DNA of 64,000 nt from Saksenaea vasiformis B4078 (GCA_000697055.1 JNDT01002218.1:84239-148238); one strand, 5' to 3'. Positions 9,925-22,022 are shown, numbered from the stretch's first letter. Numbers and translations are program-made. The notes: generated from the sequence alone by a model not told the origin.

Positions 9925-12900
9925 GTATAACATACAAACCAAAAAAAAAAGATATGATTTCTTGATGATCTATGATGGGCAAGATACTTCGTCTACAGTA
10001 CTTGCCAAACTCTGTGGAAAACGCGACGGTTACAATGATACCATCATTTCCAGCACATCTTCGTCATTAACACTCAAGCTAACGGCTGCGGAAACAAATT
10101 ACATGAAGACTTTTCAAGCAACCTATTCAGCCATTGGTTAGAGAAGGATCCATTGATCTTTGCATGGGGATGGGGCTCATGTATTATATCTCTAGATCAT
10201 TGCGAGGCTTGTGAATTATTTGATCACGGAAAATGCAAAAATGGAACGTGTACGTGCGAGACAGGCTACACGGGTTCAACCTGTGCACAAGGTGAATCAA
10301 CTCAATTTGCTAAGATGCTTGATTAACGCATGCAACAGTTGCGAGCCACGGGAAGAATGAGTTCACCGCACGTAGTCGTCATGCGGCCGTGTACTATGAA
10401 AAACATGACAGTATGATTGTTTCTGGTGGCATCACTTTGAATGGCCTGGCAACTCCCAGTTTACTAGAGTTCCATTTTGGTAAGCAGGGAAAAAATGAGC
10501 AGAGAGCATCTCATTTTCTTGTGTCGATGCCCGTCTTCAGATCTTTCATAGTAAACCATATCCTTTCAATTAGCCAATATGAGTTGGACAGTTCCTCCTG
10601 ACCGCTCACCTACACGACCAACACCACGTTATGGTCAAACGCTCTTTTTCTACAATCATTCCATCTATGCTTATGGTGGTCAGACAGTTTTGGGTATAGA
10701 ACTCAATGATTTATGGAGACTCGATCCAGGTAGGACAATTTAAAAAAAAGTGAATTCATCATCTTTTTTTTTTTTTTGTTAATCAAAAAAGTATCCAGTG
10801 TCTTGGAATTGGACCAAAGTGAGTTATGTCAACAGACCGCCACCACTGCTTGTTCAACCCACATCAACCGCTGTAACATTAAAAAACCAATCCACCTATC
10901 TCTTTGTATTTGGTGGTTATCGTTCCGACCCGTCCGTCAATTCCTACATATCGCGCAGCATCTATGTTCTCGACATGGGTAAGTCATACCTGCTTGTGGC
11001 CCTTTTTTTTTTTTTTTGCTTATATAGGAGATGTAGCTACTCTGACTTGGAACAGCGATCTCCGCCAGAACAGTGTCGGCGCCGTTGCTGCGACAGGTGT
11101 CTACCATGATGAAACGGATTCAATTTATTATTTTGGCGGTCGACGTGAGAATGGAGATAATTGTATCTTTCAATACCATATACCTAGTGGCCTATGGTTT
11201 CTTGGACAGATTCAGCAGATGTACAATGGACGTATCTATGGTACAGTCGCTATGGTAAATGACCATTCGGCGGTGTTTGTTGGAGGTCAGCGTCCAAACG
11301 ATAGTAACGTGGACGAGCGGCATAACAATATTTGTTTTTATGCCGATCGAGACATTTACGATTTTGGTAAAAAAAAAAAAGAAAGGTAGTTGCTTTACTT
11401 CTCATAACCCCTTGAACTTTTAGCATGTGGAACATGGACAAAGGATGAGACAATCCATGGATTAACCAAACCTGGTCAAGAAAGAATGGGTCATTCAATG
11501 ATTGTCAGGGATCGTACGGCCTGGGTACTCGGTGGATTCAACGGTTTTGACTTGGGAGACATGTACAGTTTTCCTCTCCCGTCAACCAATACAAATCAGA
11601 CTGAACTAGCTCAATGCAAAGGTAACGTAAGAGAGAAAAAAAATTAAGGCCAACTACTTTTTTTTTTGATCTGATGGATGGATCTGTTGTCTAGCTATCC
11701 GATGGTGCAGCAATTACAACGATTGTGAAGGTAAAAGAAAAAAAAGAAACCGTTTTTATATCCGAATGACTTCATTTTCAAAAAGATTGTCTGCTTCGAC
11801 CTTATTGTTCCTACTGTGATGACATGTGCGTTTTTGACACTGTCAAAGCCGATATAGCCATACCTGTCTCGGGCACATGTCAGGAAGCGATCAAAACAAA
11901 TCCGCACAGCGCACTTGAAACAGATTCGTGCCCATTTCGTAAGTCAGACCCCTGTAGATGCCATTGCATTGAACGCTTTTTGAAATTTTTTAATTTCTAG
12001 GTCATTCGTTGGCTCTTAATCAGACATTTTATGGATTGCTTCCCTCCGGCAAATCCATGAACTTTAAGACATTTATTGATCAGCCCGACGTTGATATTTA
12101 TTTCTCTATTTTACCGGCGGATCCGAACGCGACGATTTATTTCAAAACGTTAAACATTTGGCAAGGTAGTAACAATGTCTATATCCAACCTATTATTTTT
12201 CAAGAAAACGGCAACATCGACTTGTCTTTCAACATGAGCCAACTTACTAACCGATCGAAGCGAGCCATTGAGCCACTGAGTGGCTCTAGTCCACGTGTTC
12301 AGTTTCCTGCTCTTGATCGCCGCCGCTTTAGCGGCTACTATGTCTACCGTCTTTACACAGAAAACAATAATCAACTAAACGGTACACATCTTCAGTTTAG
12401 CTTGACGATCGACACGATACCCACTGCCGTCAACCGTACACGGCCGGAAGACTCGTTTGTCAACCCCAGCCGTACGGCCACGATTGTCACCATCGTTATA
12501 TTTGTTGTCTTCGGTATGCTGCTGCTAGTCATTGGCATGGCTTTTGGTCGGTCCTGGTTTCAATGGTGTGTCCGTCGACGAAGACAGGGCCAGGTCGGTG
12601 CCGAATCTGATATAGCAATGGATGGTGCAGCACCACAGGATGCAGTGCCGCTATCTTCTGTGTATCATGTTCTTGTGAATAACTCGCATCAACATACACT
12701 GCCGCTTGATAACCGAGAAGTCCAAGTAAGAAAGAGAGAGAGAAAGAAAACATCTTTTAATTCATGGTCCATTCAACTCATGTTTACCTCTCTCCATTTT
12801 TTTATTAAATTAGCCTTTGTCTGTTCAACGTTATCATCGGGAGAATGATCCGTCGTCGTCGCAAAATATGTATTTATTGCAGTATGCTATTGCACTTCCG

Positions 12901-13011
12901 ACTTCCCCTTCCCAAGGTCAAGAGAGCCATGTGCTTCCAAGGATTGTTATTGGCTCTACGTTAGCACAACAGATACCAGATGAGGAATCTGTGGGGAATA
13001 AAACAATCTAA
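9476..13011 (+). CDS. Attractin-like single-pass receptor (CUB, EGF, kelch repeats)
   Basis: About 13 exons encode roughly 900 residues. Order: signal peptide (VLQLVFTIGSILLASIHAANA); a CUB-like domain (PCQWTITA … YDFLMIYDGQDTSS); an EGF module (CKNGTCTCETGYTGSTC, exon near 10196-10291); six or so kelch blades with GG pairs (VSGG, AYGG, VFGGY, YFGG, FVGG, VLGG); a Cys-rich segment (CSNYNDC … CLLRPYCSYCDDMC); many N-glycosylation sites; one membrane segment near 12478-12540; and a short cytoplasmic tail with a basic stop-transfer patch (RRRRQ). This order matches animal attractin/MEGF8-type proteins, so a surface or secretory-pathway role is likely. The first splice junction (near 9670-9714) is unclear, because the simple GT donor does not match the frame of the next exon. 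An (AT)n run lies in the CUB intron. Confidence 0.82.
9891..9919. repeat. (AT)n microsatellite in an intron
   Basis: About 14 AT dinucleotides followed by GTATATG, inside the intron that splits the CUB domain of the attractin-like gene, just upstream of an A-rich acceptor region. Confidence 0.85.
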
Positions 13012-14160
13012 ACGACAAAAAAAAAAAGCCAGCTATCGCAGACACACAACTCTCTCTCTCGCCCACTTTAAAAAAACCAAGGAACGGAAAGACGTCATCG
13101 ATGGATCATTTTGGAATGGATTTTGTCATCTCGTCAATAGACAGCATGAACAAGACATAGTAAAAATCATGTTCCTTTTTTTTCCCTCTTTTACGACTCA
13201 AATTTTGATGACGGGGTATGCAGGGCAAATCCTCACTTAGGTTACACACGCCTCTTTTGTTAATAATAAAACGCATGAAACGTTGTCTGAAGGTGCATGG
13301 CTGACTTGTAAATAGTGGGTTCATATTGAAGGAATACCATGGAAGAGGATGTCACGGGAAGGAAAAAGAGGGAAATCTAGTTCAACGCGACTTAAAAATT
13401 GCACGTAATCTCCAGTTGCTAAGGGTTTCCTGTGATCAAGCAACGTATTTATTTGTTTTGTTTTCTTTGGTTGATCCTAGAATGAAAGCTCAGCGTGTTT
13501 TGTGTGTTGTTTATGAGGTAAAAAGCCTAATGAATTAACCTACACCAATGATCTCAGTCGCTTCAGTTTTTGGTATAGAAACACATACTGTCATTGATCA
13601 TGTTCTCTGTGTTTTATTTCTAACCAGGTAAAAAAAAAAAAAATTTTTTTGTTGTTGCTCTTAAACTTGCTACCAGCTTTTATTAGTATTATTGTTCTTA
13701 TTTACTATGATTTGCTCTAATTGAAGGGATTTCCGGCTAGGAATTTCTTCTTCTCCAGTTTTTCCGTATGATTCGTGGAATTTCCATTATTTTTTCTTCT
13801 TGTCTCAAGTTAGCCTTTTTGCATGACCATCTCACGCGATCTACATAAAACAGAATGGCAAAGTTTATTATTTTTTTCTTTTTTGCCTATTGATTCTCCC
13901 CCTTCTCAGGTGGACAAATGTGAGAGCACGGGGACAGCCATTCATTAATGTATCAGCTGAGATGAAGCCTTGTTCTTATGACGAGAAAACCCTGCGAATG
14001 AAAAAGAAAAGAAAAAAAAAAGGTCGTCGACTATCTCTTTCTGTCTGTTTTGTCCTGTTTCTACAATCAGCCTCTTCTTCTTCTTTATAAAATCAATTAA
14101 CCATGCTATAGCTTTTCTTTTTTCCTTCAATCTTTTCTTGATTAATTTAAATCACTTGTT
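13012..14160. other. Intergenic region
   Basis: No supported gene. Contains poly-A/poly-T runs (about 13017-13027, 13628-13650) and T-rich sequence ahead of the next small gene. Short open frames lack convincing composition or splice partners. Confidence 0.45.
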
Positions 14161-14472
14161 ATGGAAACCAGAATTCTGCCACTGTATCATGAACCAATGC
14201 AACAAGACCAGCTTGGCTTCTCTCCAAAACAACGCCGGCCGGTTCCGTTCCACGCTCAATGGCTTTTCTTTAGTAACTCACGTTGGATTCCACTGGATGC
14301 CCGCAACAATACAAAGCTGGAGAAGACACTTCAGCTAAAAGGGGTATTTGTTGACATACAGGACAGCCACTTTCCAAACGTTCAGCGCGTACGTGTCTTT
14401 CCAGGATCTGACTACCTCAGTTATCTTGGAATTCGATATCGTATTAGCCGTGTCCTACTGCCAGGCTTATAG
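14161..14472 (+). CDS. Small WWE-like domain protein (103 aa)
   Basis: An intronless 103-residue frame. After a short N-terminal part with PKQRRPVPF, the core reads W-x7-W-I-P-L-D-A with LE seven residues on, then VDIQDSHFPNVQRVRVFP, DYLSYLGI and a closing YRISR. Two aromatic anchors about eight residues apart, a following [LI]E and a terminal [IS]-x-R match the WWE fold, which in other eukaryotes reads poly-ADP-ribose or sits at the start of DDHD phospholipases. No phospholipase part follows, so this is a stand-alone domain or a truncated gene. A second small protein at 49709-49915 shares the spacing. Function unknown. Confidence 0.6.
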   Translation: METRILPLYHEPMQQDQLGFSPKQRRPVPFHAQWLFFSNSRWIPLDARNNTKLEKTLQLKGVFVDIQDSHFPNVQRVRVFPGSDYLSYLGIRYRISRVLLPGL

Positions 14473-16843
14473 CCCCCAAGACTTTAGATCGCTTTCCTTT
14501 TTTTTCTTCTTTCGTAATTTTTGTTTTCTATTGGATACCCCATTTCCCCCGCCCCTTACTTGTGTGAATCTTTCACAATGTACCGAAGTCCATTCACCTC
14601 AAATACAGCTGCTGCTATTCACTCTTCTTTCTCTCTTTCTTTTTTTCATAATGTGATAAAGACTGACTGTAAGACTTCCATTTCTGGGGTCCCTCATAGA
14701 TTTTTTTCCGTGACACAATCTAGGATTGATTATTATTGTATATATGCTCTCCCTTGATCTAGCAAAAGATTTGATCGAGTAAACACAAGAATGCATTGTT
14801 TCATGTAGGGTTATTTTTGTCTTTTTGTCATGGGACAATGACCTTCACTATGAAATCAAGCCTTCTTTCTCCCTTCCTTCCAATTTCCACATGCTGTTTG
14901 TTAGTGTACGTTTAGCCTTCTTCTCTGTACCATTACGACAAATAGCAATATAGAGAGAATACAAAGACTATGCAAGTGGAAGGTACGGTTAAGTAAGGCT
15001 AGTCAAAGATCATCTGCATTGCTATGCAGAACGTTGTAGATTATCCCGGTCGCCACCAACGTGTTGCGGTTACTCGATGGAGGAGATCTCCACTGCTCAT
15101 CGAATGCATGTGTTCTGAAACGATCCAGTTTCGGCATCTCCTTTCAGTGTGTGTTGCATAGGCTGTACTGCACACGTAATGTTTCCTATAAACTACTTTT
15201 CTTTCCGAAATGATGTAATATGTTCATTAGATCTTGGATTTGCAACGCAAGGCTGCAGGATAGAACCCGTTTCCATCATTCCCTTCTCTACATGAGCTTA
15301 ACCGTAACTAAATTTGCCTCGGCCAAGGACTCGGTTTGCTCAGCTGGCGTTTCCGCATCAAAGAGTTACTACGTAAAGCGATGTTCTAATGTTTCCAAAA
15401 TATAAGATTGCCGTGGCCTTTTTCTTTTTCACTTCGTTGGTCTGGCAATTTTTGGTATGATTAATTGTGTATATATCTAAATACAGGCGGAGCTGTTCCT
15501 ATTTAAGATCATCGTGAGGGTGGCGTTTTAAGTCAGCGGTCGAACGACATGATCACCAATCTAGGTTCTAAGGCATAGATGCAAAGGATACAAGGTTCTA
15601 TGTTCTTCCTTAACCAAAAAAAAAAAAGAAAAAAGAAAAAAGAAAAGAGAAGAAAAGGAAAGCTTTCCAAGGTTATATCAACAAAAGATGAACGTTGAGC
15701 TTTGAATATCATTCTTCATCATTTCTGCACGTTAATATTAACGTTTAAACTGTATCCTGTCAGGATCATGAATAGCAATCTATTTGAGGGGTAGTAAAAG
15801 TGCTGTCAGCGGGATGCCATAAAAGGCATCCATTGAAACGCATCCCAAGTGCTTGGCCGTCCTTGCAAAAAAAGAAAAAAGAAAAAAGAAAGAACAAATA
15901 AGAGAAACTCAGGAATTGGATACCAAATCTGGAATAGCCAACAAATGCTATAATTGATCGGTGTCAATCATAAAGGCTTGCATAGAATTGCTCAAGTTGG
16001 TACACAGAGCCCCTGATAATAGGTTGCTAGTTTGCACTTACCATGCAGATTACATTCTTATGTTAATAGCCGGGTCGCTTTCTTCGATCCAAAAAGCACA
16101 ATGTGCTCCCAAAGGAAGAAAAAGAATGACGAGCAGCAATAGCGATTCATGCAAAAGATTGCATATTCCTGGAAACTTGATAGCGCATAACTGCCATCAA
16201 GTACAGACCCATGCTTCTAGTGATTACGATGCGTTGCTTAGACGGTACAATAGTACAAGAGCTTTTGGTTCTGACCCATTCCTCTAGAATATTATCAAAT
16301 AACTTGAGCATCTAACTTGAGTGGTTCTCTTCAAGTTCTGTTAGCTAGCACTGTGGTTGCCAAGCTTACAACGCTTTCTGTGGTCACACCATCGGAGATG
16401 TTGACAATCTATTCTCTTAGAATCACAAAAAGAAAGTCTTTCTAAACGTTTCGTGGAAACTTTGGATAGGTGATCACATGTCGTCAACGCGATCAGACAC
16501 ACGAAATTTGATAAATGTGTCAGAGAGAGTTTATCCAAAGGAATTGATTGTATTTGTCGTAAAAAAAAAGTCGACAGATGCGCTCGCAAATCTTATCCCA
16601 ACAACCGACCCTCGATCCACCAAACGTGAGATATACATATCACTTTTTCTCTTATACAAAGAAAAAGCAGACCAGCCTAAGGACGAGTGAGCGTGCACCT
16701 ATTTCTTTTGCGCGATGAAGGCGAGTTGCGGTGTGTACCTTGTGAACAGGGTCTCGTCCAGTCACAGAAGTCCATTTGGCTCGAAATTGGTGGTTTGATT
16801 TCCATTTCCTCTTTCCTTCTTTTTTCGGCTTTACAACTTCATA
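14473..16843. other. Long intergenic region without a supported gene
   Basis: About 2.4 kb with no family-like frame. It includes A/G-rich runs (15615-15662 and 15866-15898) and several frames of 60-110 codons (for example 15961-16287 plus) whose composition does not look selected. A small orphan gene could be missed. Confidence 0.45.
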
Positions 16844-17784
16844 ATGAATTCCCTGTATAATCACGTTTTAAAGCAAAGTCATGCATTGAACCGCGATCTA
16901 GAAAGTAAGCTAGTATACCATGGCTCAGCAACCATCCAACCTATCTCGTAGAATTTGCCTCTGGCGAAGATGCCTCAGCGGGATTGCAAGGTAGCCGATC
17001 CACAAAAGAACAAAAGGGAAAAAAAAAAGAGAAAAGGATGGCTAAACCATTCCAGGTCAGATATCAGCCGCATTCCAGTCCTTGAATCGATCCATCGATG
17101 ACTATGAAAATCTTGCCAAACGAGAGATGATTCCCGTCAAAAAAGAGACGGCGTTGACGTAGGTAAAATTCGCCAACTGTCGCGATGGATGTTTACCTGC
17201 TCAGGTTAGGCGTGTCGGCAAGTTTCGCAACGAATTACAGGAAATTAAGACGAGGTTTGAGGGGATCAAAAGACAGCGAGAAAACCAGCGTCATGAACAG
17301 AATCGAGAAACGTTACTAAGAAGACCCAGTAAAATGTCATCGGCGGTAAAGATTGATAGACATGGAGACTCCCCCTTATGCATGAATTTTCTTACCTTGT
17401 ATGGACAATTAGCCAGAACATCCCTACCAACCTCTTTCCCGCGAAGAGTATGCCATGCGTGAACGAGCATTTGCAGAGTCAACTGAATCCCAACTGGACG
17501 ACTATATCATGCAAGCACAGAACATTTTGGAGAACTTGACAGATCAACATGGTATTTTAAAGGTAAAATAAAGTGCGGAAGGATGGATGAAATGAGGCCG
17601 GAAATAACTGAAGAACAACTAGAAAGCGCAACGGAAAGTGCTGGATGCTGCGAATACAATCGGCCTTTCGCAAAACGTTATTCGGTACATCGAGCGTCGC
17701 ACGGCTCAAGACAAATGGATATTTCTTGCTGGTTTAGCTATTACTATCTTCTTGATGTGGGCTATTGCCCATTACTTAGGCTAA
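16844..17784 (+). CDS. BOS1: Golgi Qb-SNARE BOS1 (membrin/GOSR2)
   Basis: Six exons: 16844-16904, 16952-16990, 17056-17158, 17210-17345, 17413-17562 and 17623-17784, giving 216 residues. It opens MNSLYNHVLKQSHALNRDLE as in yeast Bos1, continues with LQGQISAAFQSL and KFRNELQEIKTRF, then the SNARE helix (ESQLDDYIMQAQNILENLTDQ … LDAANTIGLS), a basic patch (RRTAQDK) and one C-terminal membrane anchor (WIFLAGLAITIFLMWAIAHYL) with a three-residue lumenal end. In the family it is the Qb SNARE for ER-to-Golgi and early Golgi vesicle fusion, working with Sed5, Bet1 and Sec22. The first intron is 47 nt, and its acceptor at 16951 was preferred because earlier AGs lead to a stop. Exon 4 is extended to the donor at 17346 to keep the frame. 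Confidence 0.9.
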
Positions 17785-18425
17785 GTCCTAAGATTGCACT
17801 ACCGGATAATCTTGTTTGATAGTTGTCAGGGAAAAAAAAAGATCCTGGGACAAAAGCATAACGCATTACATGTTTTCATTCCCCTCTAGGGTCATCGATT
17901 TCTGTATTCATACCTACCTGAATAATCACCTCGATATAAAAAGTGAAGAGTCAAATACAGATCTAGTGATTGGTCGCTTTGTACCTATCTATGGAACTAT
18001 CACGTTGCTGCCCAAAATCCTTTCGATACAAGGTCGACCGTGTTTCATACTTGCGCCCTTTTGTCAATTTGGAAAAGAGAAAGTATCGTATTCCTACCCA
18101 TACCTCTCCAAGTATCTACTGGTGTGCCATGAACTGACCTATTCTTACTTACGCTATGCTTCCTGCGCTATGTTTTCTGTACCTTTCGCAGCCTTTTTTT
18201 TTTTTGAAGGCCGAGTCTAAAATGATGATAACCATGATACTTGTATGAAGTAAAATGGTCGACTTATTTTTTTTTTCCTTCCCTGTTCGCCGATGTACTG
18301 TACGTATTGGATCTGTGAATTTTTTACCCTCGAATGAAACTCAAAAGTCACATGTTCGAAAGCTCATTAAGAGAGGGAGCATCTATCTATCTTTCTCTTC
18401 TTTGCTCTGTTCACACGACCCCCCG
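17785..18425. other. Intergenic region and leader of the NPC2-like gene
   Basis: No convincing gene. Poly-T runs at about 18196-18206 and 18268-18278, then a pyrimidine-rich leader ending in CACACGACCCCCCG just before the next ATG. Confidence 0.45.
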
Positions 18426-19040
18426 ATGAAATTAACCATTGCCGTTGCTATTTCTACTTTGTTCTTTCTTGCCACAGCTCAGAACATACAGAGACCGCTA
18501 ATGGCTCCCACGCAACGGGGCGCCATTTGGTCATTATGTTCTGAGCCTACTTCTCATTTGCTTCGTGGGTACGACGGCGGTGTCGATATCTTGCCTGAAG
18601 CCCCACGTACGGGGGAAGATATTCATGTCAAAGTTGCTGGCCATCTCTGTAGGTCTTGTGCCCCACCAAAACAGAGTTGGCTCTAATTCTTGTGTATAGT
18701 AAGCGATGTCACAGGCGGTACTGTAGACATTGACCTAAAACTGTTGTCCATGATTAAAATCAACAAGCAACTTGACCTTTGCTCAGTACTCCAGTCCGAT
18801 GTGATGGGCCATCGCAGTTGCCCCTTATTAGCGGGTGACATTGAACTTGAAGCAAAAGGTAAGAGTTGTGACAAAGAAAAGATTTGGTTTTTTTTTCTTT
18901 TTTGTTCAGTTCAACATGACACTGCTTTAGCTTTTATTCCACGCGATATACCAAAGTTGCCTCTTAATGGCGATATCCGTATCAAAGATCAGAATGGCAA
19001 CACCGTGACCTGCATTACTCTCAACTTTAAACTTCAATAA
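18426..19040 (+). CDS. NPC2-type ML-domain lipid-binding protein
   Basis: Three exons: 18426-18648, 18700-18858 and 18910-19040, giving 170 residues. A clear signal peptide (KLTIAVAISTLFFLATA) is followed by an ML (MD-2-related lipid-recognition) domain. Visible family features are the Cys set (LCSE, LDLCSVL, SCPL, VTCITL), the segment LLAGDIELEA before the second intron, and IPKLPLNGDIRI near the C-terminus with DQNGNTVTCITLNF closing the beta sandwich. Fungal members (yeast Npc2, the phosphatidylglycerol/phosphatidylinositol transfer proteins) carry sterols or phospholipids inside the vacuole or secretory path. The gene converges with LTO1, with only 73 bp between stops. Confidence 0.88.
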
Positions 19041-19113
19041 CTTTCAATTTACAATGTCTTTTTTTATTTATTATAATCTACAGTAGTAGCAACGGGAGTA
19101 TGTGGGAGAAAAA

Positions 19114-19649
19114 TTAATAAGTCATTTTTGGTTTTTCATCCATCTGGAACTTTTGCTGGACGCCCAGCAAAGAAGTAATCACCCTCATCTTATTTTTCAT
19201 TTTATCGCGTAAAGCAAAAAGGTCTGAATTTGGACAGTTGTTGTGAGGGAATTCATCAATTTGTTTCTGGAGTGCCGCAATATGTCGAAGAGCTCTGTGT
19301 GGTGGATTAGTTATCATTAACGTGTTGAGTTTGTACATGTTCCACCTTGGAGAGACTACTGTCTCGTGTGTTTCTGCTAATTTCGTCCAGGTTTCTGCGC
19401 AACCGGCATAGAATCCGATTTCTTGTCCAAGCTCAAACGCCTTTTCGCATCCAAAAATTCGGCCTTCCAATTCACCGGAAAGCGTACCGTCTCTGTATCC
19501 GTCTTCATATCCATATTCTTGGAACCTGGCCACAACGATCATGTCTGTTTTTCGTCGCATTTCAACCGTTGCAATGCTTACATGGTTTCCAAGTATACAA
19601 GTGATTCCAGATCTTGATTGGCTGGTGGTATAGGTTCCGTTGCTGACAT
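19114..19649 (-). CDS. LTO1: LTO1 (ORAOV1), Fe-S cluster adaptor for ribosome biogenesis
   Basis: Two exons on the minus strand: 19582-19649 and 19114-19525, giving 159 residues. The family signature is the deca-GX3 region: FQEYGYEDGYRDGTLSGELE continuing to GRIFGCEKAFELGQEIGFYAG. Lto1 pairs with Yae1 and links the cytosolic iron-sulphur targeting machinery to Rli1/ABCE1, an Fe-S ABC protein needed for ribosome maturation and recycling. The C-terminal half is less conserved, and the protein ends with M-T-Y rather than the C-terminal Trp that Lto1 proteins use to recruit the targeting complex. The junction was chosen so the glycine motif starts in frame; the intron contains an in-frame stop if read through. 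The gene lies 150 bp downstream of the phosphate carrier on the same strand. Confidence 0.88.
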
Positions 19650-19796
19650 GATTCAAAGACGAATGGGAAGAGGAAGGAAGGAAGGAAGGAGAAAATTTCG
19701 TCGTTTTTTGGTTCTTTGTTCCCTTCTTGGGACTCCGAAAGAGTGAGGGCTCTCCATTAATAAGCAGCGTACATGATCCATTGTTTTTTTTTCCCT

Positions 19797-20819
19797 TTAT
19801 TTCGCAACACCTGTAGTTGGAAGGCCTACATTCACTTTGAACGAGTCGTAAACTAACCATTGAAGTGCTGTCAAGGTGCCTATCATAGCGATACGCGTTC
19901 CAAGACCATTCCAAAGTCCTTTCCATCCGAGTTGCTTGACCATATCGCTAATACCAATCTGTCGAGGTTGTCCAGGTTCAGGTTTGGGTAGATTGTTCAG
20001 TTTGGATACGATCACATCCGCAGGATGAGACACAAGCGCACAAAGAACACCAGCGCTGTAACCAGCTACAAAGCTGACGCCCAGTTGTTGCAACTTGTTG
20101 TATTCTTCTTTAGGTTTGGATAGGACCTTCTTGTAGATAAGTTCTACTGTTGCTTCAAAGGAAGCGAATTTCATCATGGTATAGGGAACCTGGCGTGCCC
20201 AAAGCGGTCCAAGACCCTTGTAGAAGCCCGAAAAACCTTCACGTAGCCTGAGTTTGTTAAAACCTTCCACAGTCGTACGTGCAAATCGAGGATCAATCGA
20301 TGTCTGCATGCGAACTTTCAGAGCTTCCCAAGGGCATAAGAATGCATCTGCCACCACTTCAGCCGAGGCGGAAGCAGCCAAATAGATCAATCCTCGATAG
20401 GCAGTTGCTTTCTCGTCACCGGCCAGATGACTGTATTTGTATTTAAAATACTCATATAAACCGTATTTTCCCGCTCCCTGGAAAGAATAGCCGATCATTG
20501 TTGGGCCCGCTCCTGTAAATATCCCCTTGAGACCTTCTGCTCTGTAAATCGCACGCCAGCCATCGAAAACGCCCTTGTAGATATCTGGTTTCACCTGGAA
20601 GAGGATGTTTTAACTATCGCTTTTCGCTTATTTATTTATCTTTTTTTTACCTGACGACGACATTTTACGAGATCTAGTGGTGTCACAAGGGTATGCGTAG
20701 GACTGAGAACATAAGAAGCAAGTTCATAGACTGGGATTTCCAACTTACCCACATGCTAGAGCACCACCAATAGCACAGGCTCCAAAGTAGGTGGGTGTAT
20801 AAAGTTCGATGGGTGCCAT
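19797..20819 (-). CDS. MIR1: Mitochondrial phosphate carrier (MIR1/PiC, SLC25A3)
   Basis: Three minus-strand exons: 20749-20819, 20651-20702 and 19797-20594, giving 306 residues. The three carrier repeats show PLDLVKCRRQ, PWEALKVRMQ and PADVIVSKLN at the ends of odd-numbered helices. Phosphate-carrier-specific blocks include GKYGLYEYFKYKYS and PLWARQVPYTMMKFASFE. The N-terminus MAPIELYTPTYFGACAIGGA runs straight into helix 1 with little presequence. It imports phosphate with a proton for ATP synthesis in the inner membrane. It fits functionally with ATP4, MPC1 and TAM41 elsewhere in the window, though the genes are not linked transcriptionally. Confidence 0.96.
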
Positions 20820-22022
20820 GTATAAATGGGTGAAAAAAAAGAATGACAATGTCGAAAACAGCAAAACAACCGAGTCCTATTTTTATGGAAAGAAAAAAAA
20901 AATGATTTCATAGCAGCATCATTGTTCCGGAACTGTTTTCAGGAGTCTGTGTGAATGACTCATTCGGGAATTCATGATCCGTGAAACTAACGATTTGTGT
21001 AGCAACGCTAAGCATTGCAACTTCATTACTTGTCCTACATCAAATTGAAATTGCATACGCTCCGTCGCGAAGCTCTTCATTCTTATGGGATCATTCAAAT
21101 GCACATGTTTTATCAAATTATCCCAGTTGCTTGTAGACATAGTCGCGTAAAAAAAAAAAAAAGAGAAGAAGGACTTTTAGGTACGGCAACTGGCTGGATC
21201 GGACAAATGCCCGTTTTGCGATTGATCCTCGATGCCTTATCGGCGAAATATGCTGTATGTTACATTGTGCGGCATAACGAAAATTGTGGTCGATAGCGTT
21301 TAAGTTGACCCGAGATATTGCGGTTCGTCCTGTCGCAATTCTTAGTCGACTCCGATCCGTCATTGGATGTAGTACCTTTGAGGTGTTAGTAAAGTTTTAC
21401 CATCAAAGCCCCACACCGTCGACGTTTATGGTATAGGTCGCAACACGTGGTGACAAGCGTTCAGAGCAAGCACCGGTATGCAACTACGGAAACACCCGGA
21501 GAATTCCCGTTGATCGTTAAGAAACATATCTTTTAGGTAACATTGGACACAGCAATGCAGCTAGCAGGCTGTCGGACCGGCAAATTCCGACTGCCAAGGA
21601 GACAAACAGTAAAAGCGATCCGCAAGTTGTCTTCATCCAATTTTGCGGATCTTTTATCATATCCATATACAATGGATAATACCACCACATTAGATATTAC
21701 CAAAATGCTGCTGTAGTACTGTAGTAATAAATAAAAGTGTCATCATTCGATAGCTGCGTAGAAGGTATAATAGGTTACAATAATAATCTTCTTATAAAAT
21801 ATTCTGTGCAAGGCTTTACGCTATCACCGAAGATCTATAGAACGACTGTGCGTGCGTGCTATTATCATCCGAATCCCTTTTCATCTTGTGGGCATGGGCG
21901 ACGGACAGGCGGGTTGGCAGGCTGTGGCTTATCTATAAGTCACGGCTCACAAAACTTTGCTGGCAGCCAGACTGGTGTAAGTTCCCCCCTTTTTCTCCCG
22001 CCAGCTCTTGTCACTTTCAAAA
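20820..22022. other. Divergent intergenic region between MIR1 and RPL19
   Basis: About 1.2 kb shared upstream sequence for the phosphate carrier (minus) and RPL19 (plus). A TATA-like CTTATCTATAAG lies about 95 bp upstream of the RPL19 start. One minus-strand frame inside it is listed separately; no other gene is seen. Confidence 0.5.
20919..21140 (-). CDS. Possible small protein of 73 residues
   Basis: A minus-strand frame starting MSTSNWDNLIKHVHLNDPIR and ending in LLKTVPEQ. Composition is balanced, with amphipathic helical stretches and few low-complexity residues, unlike most chance frames here. No family is recognised and no splice partner was identified. It lies within the intergenic space upstream of the phosphate carrier. 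It may be a real small gene, an exon of a longer one, or chance. Confidence 0.3.
   Translation of the reverse strand: MSTSNWDNLIKHVHLNDPIRMKSFATERMQFQFDVGQVMKLQCLALLHKSLVSRIMNSRMSHSHRLLKTVPEQ

Noticed and set aside
15961..16287. 108-codon plus-strand frame
   Set aside because: No family resemblance or splice context, and composition typical of chance frames in A/T-rich intergenic DNA.
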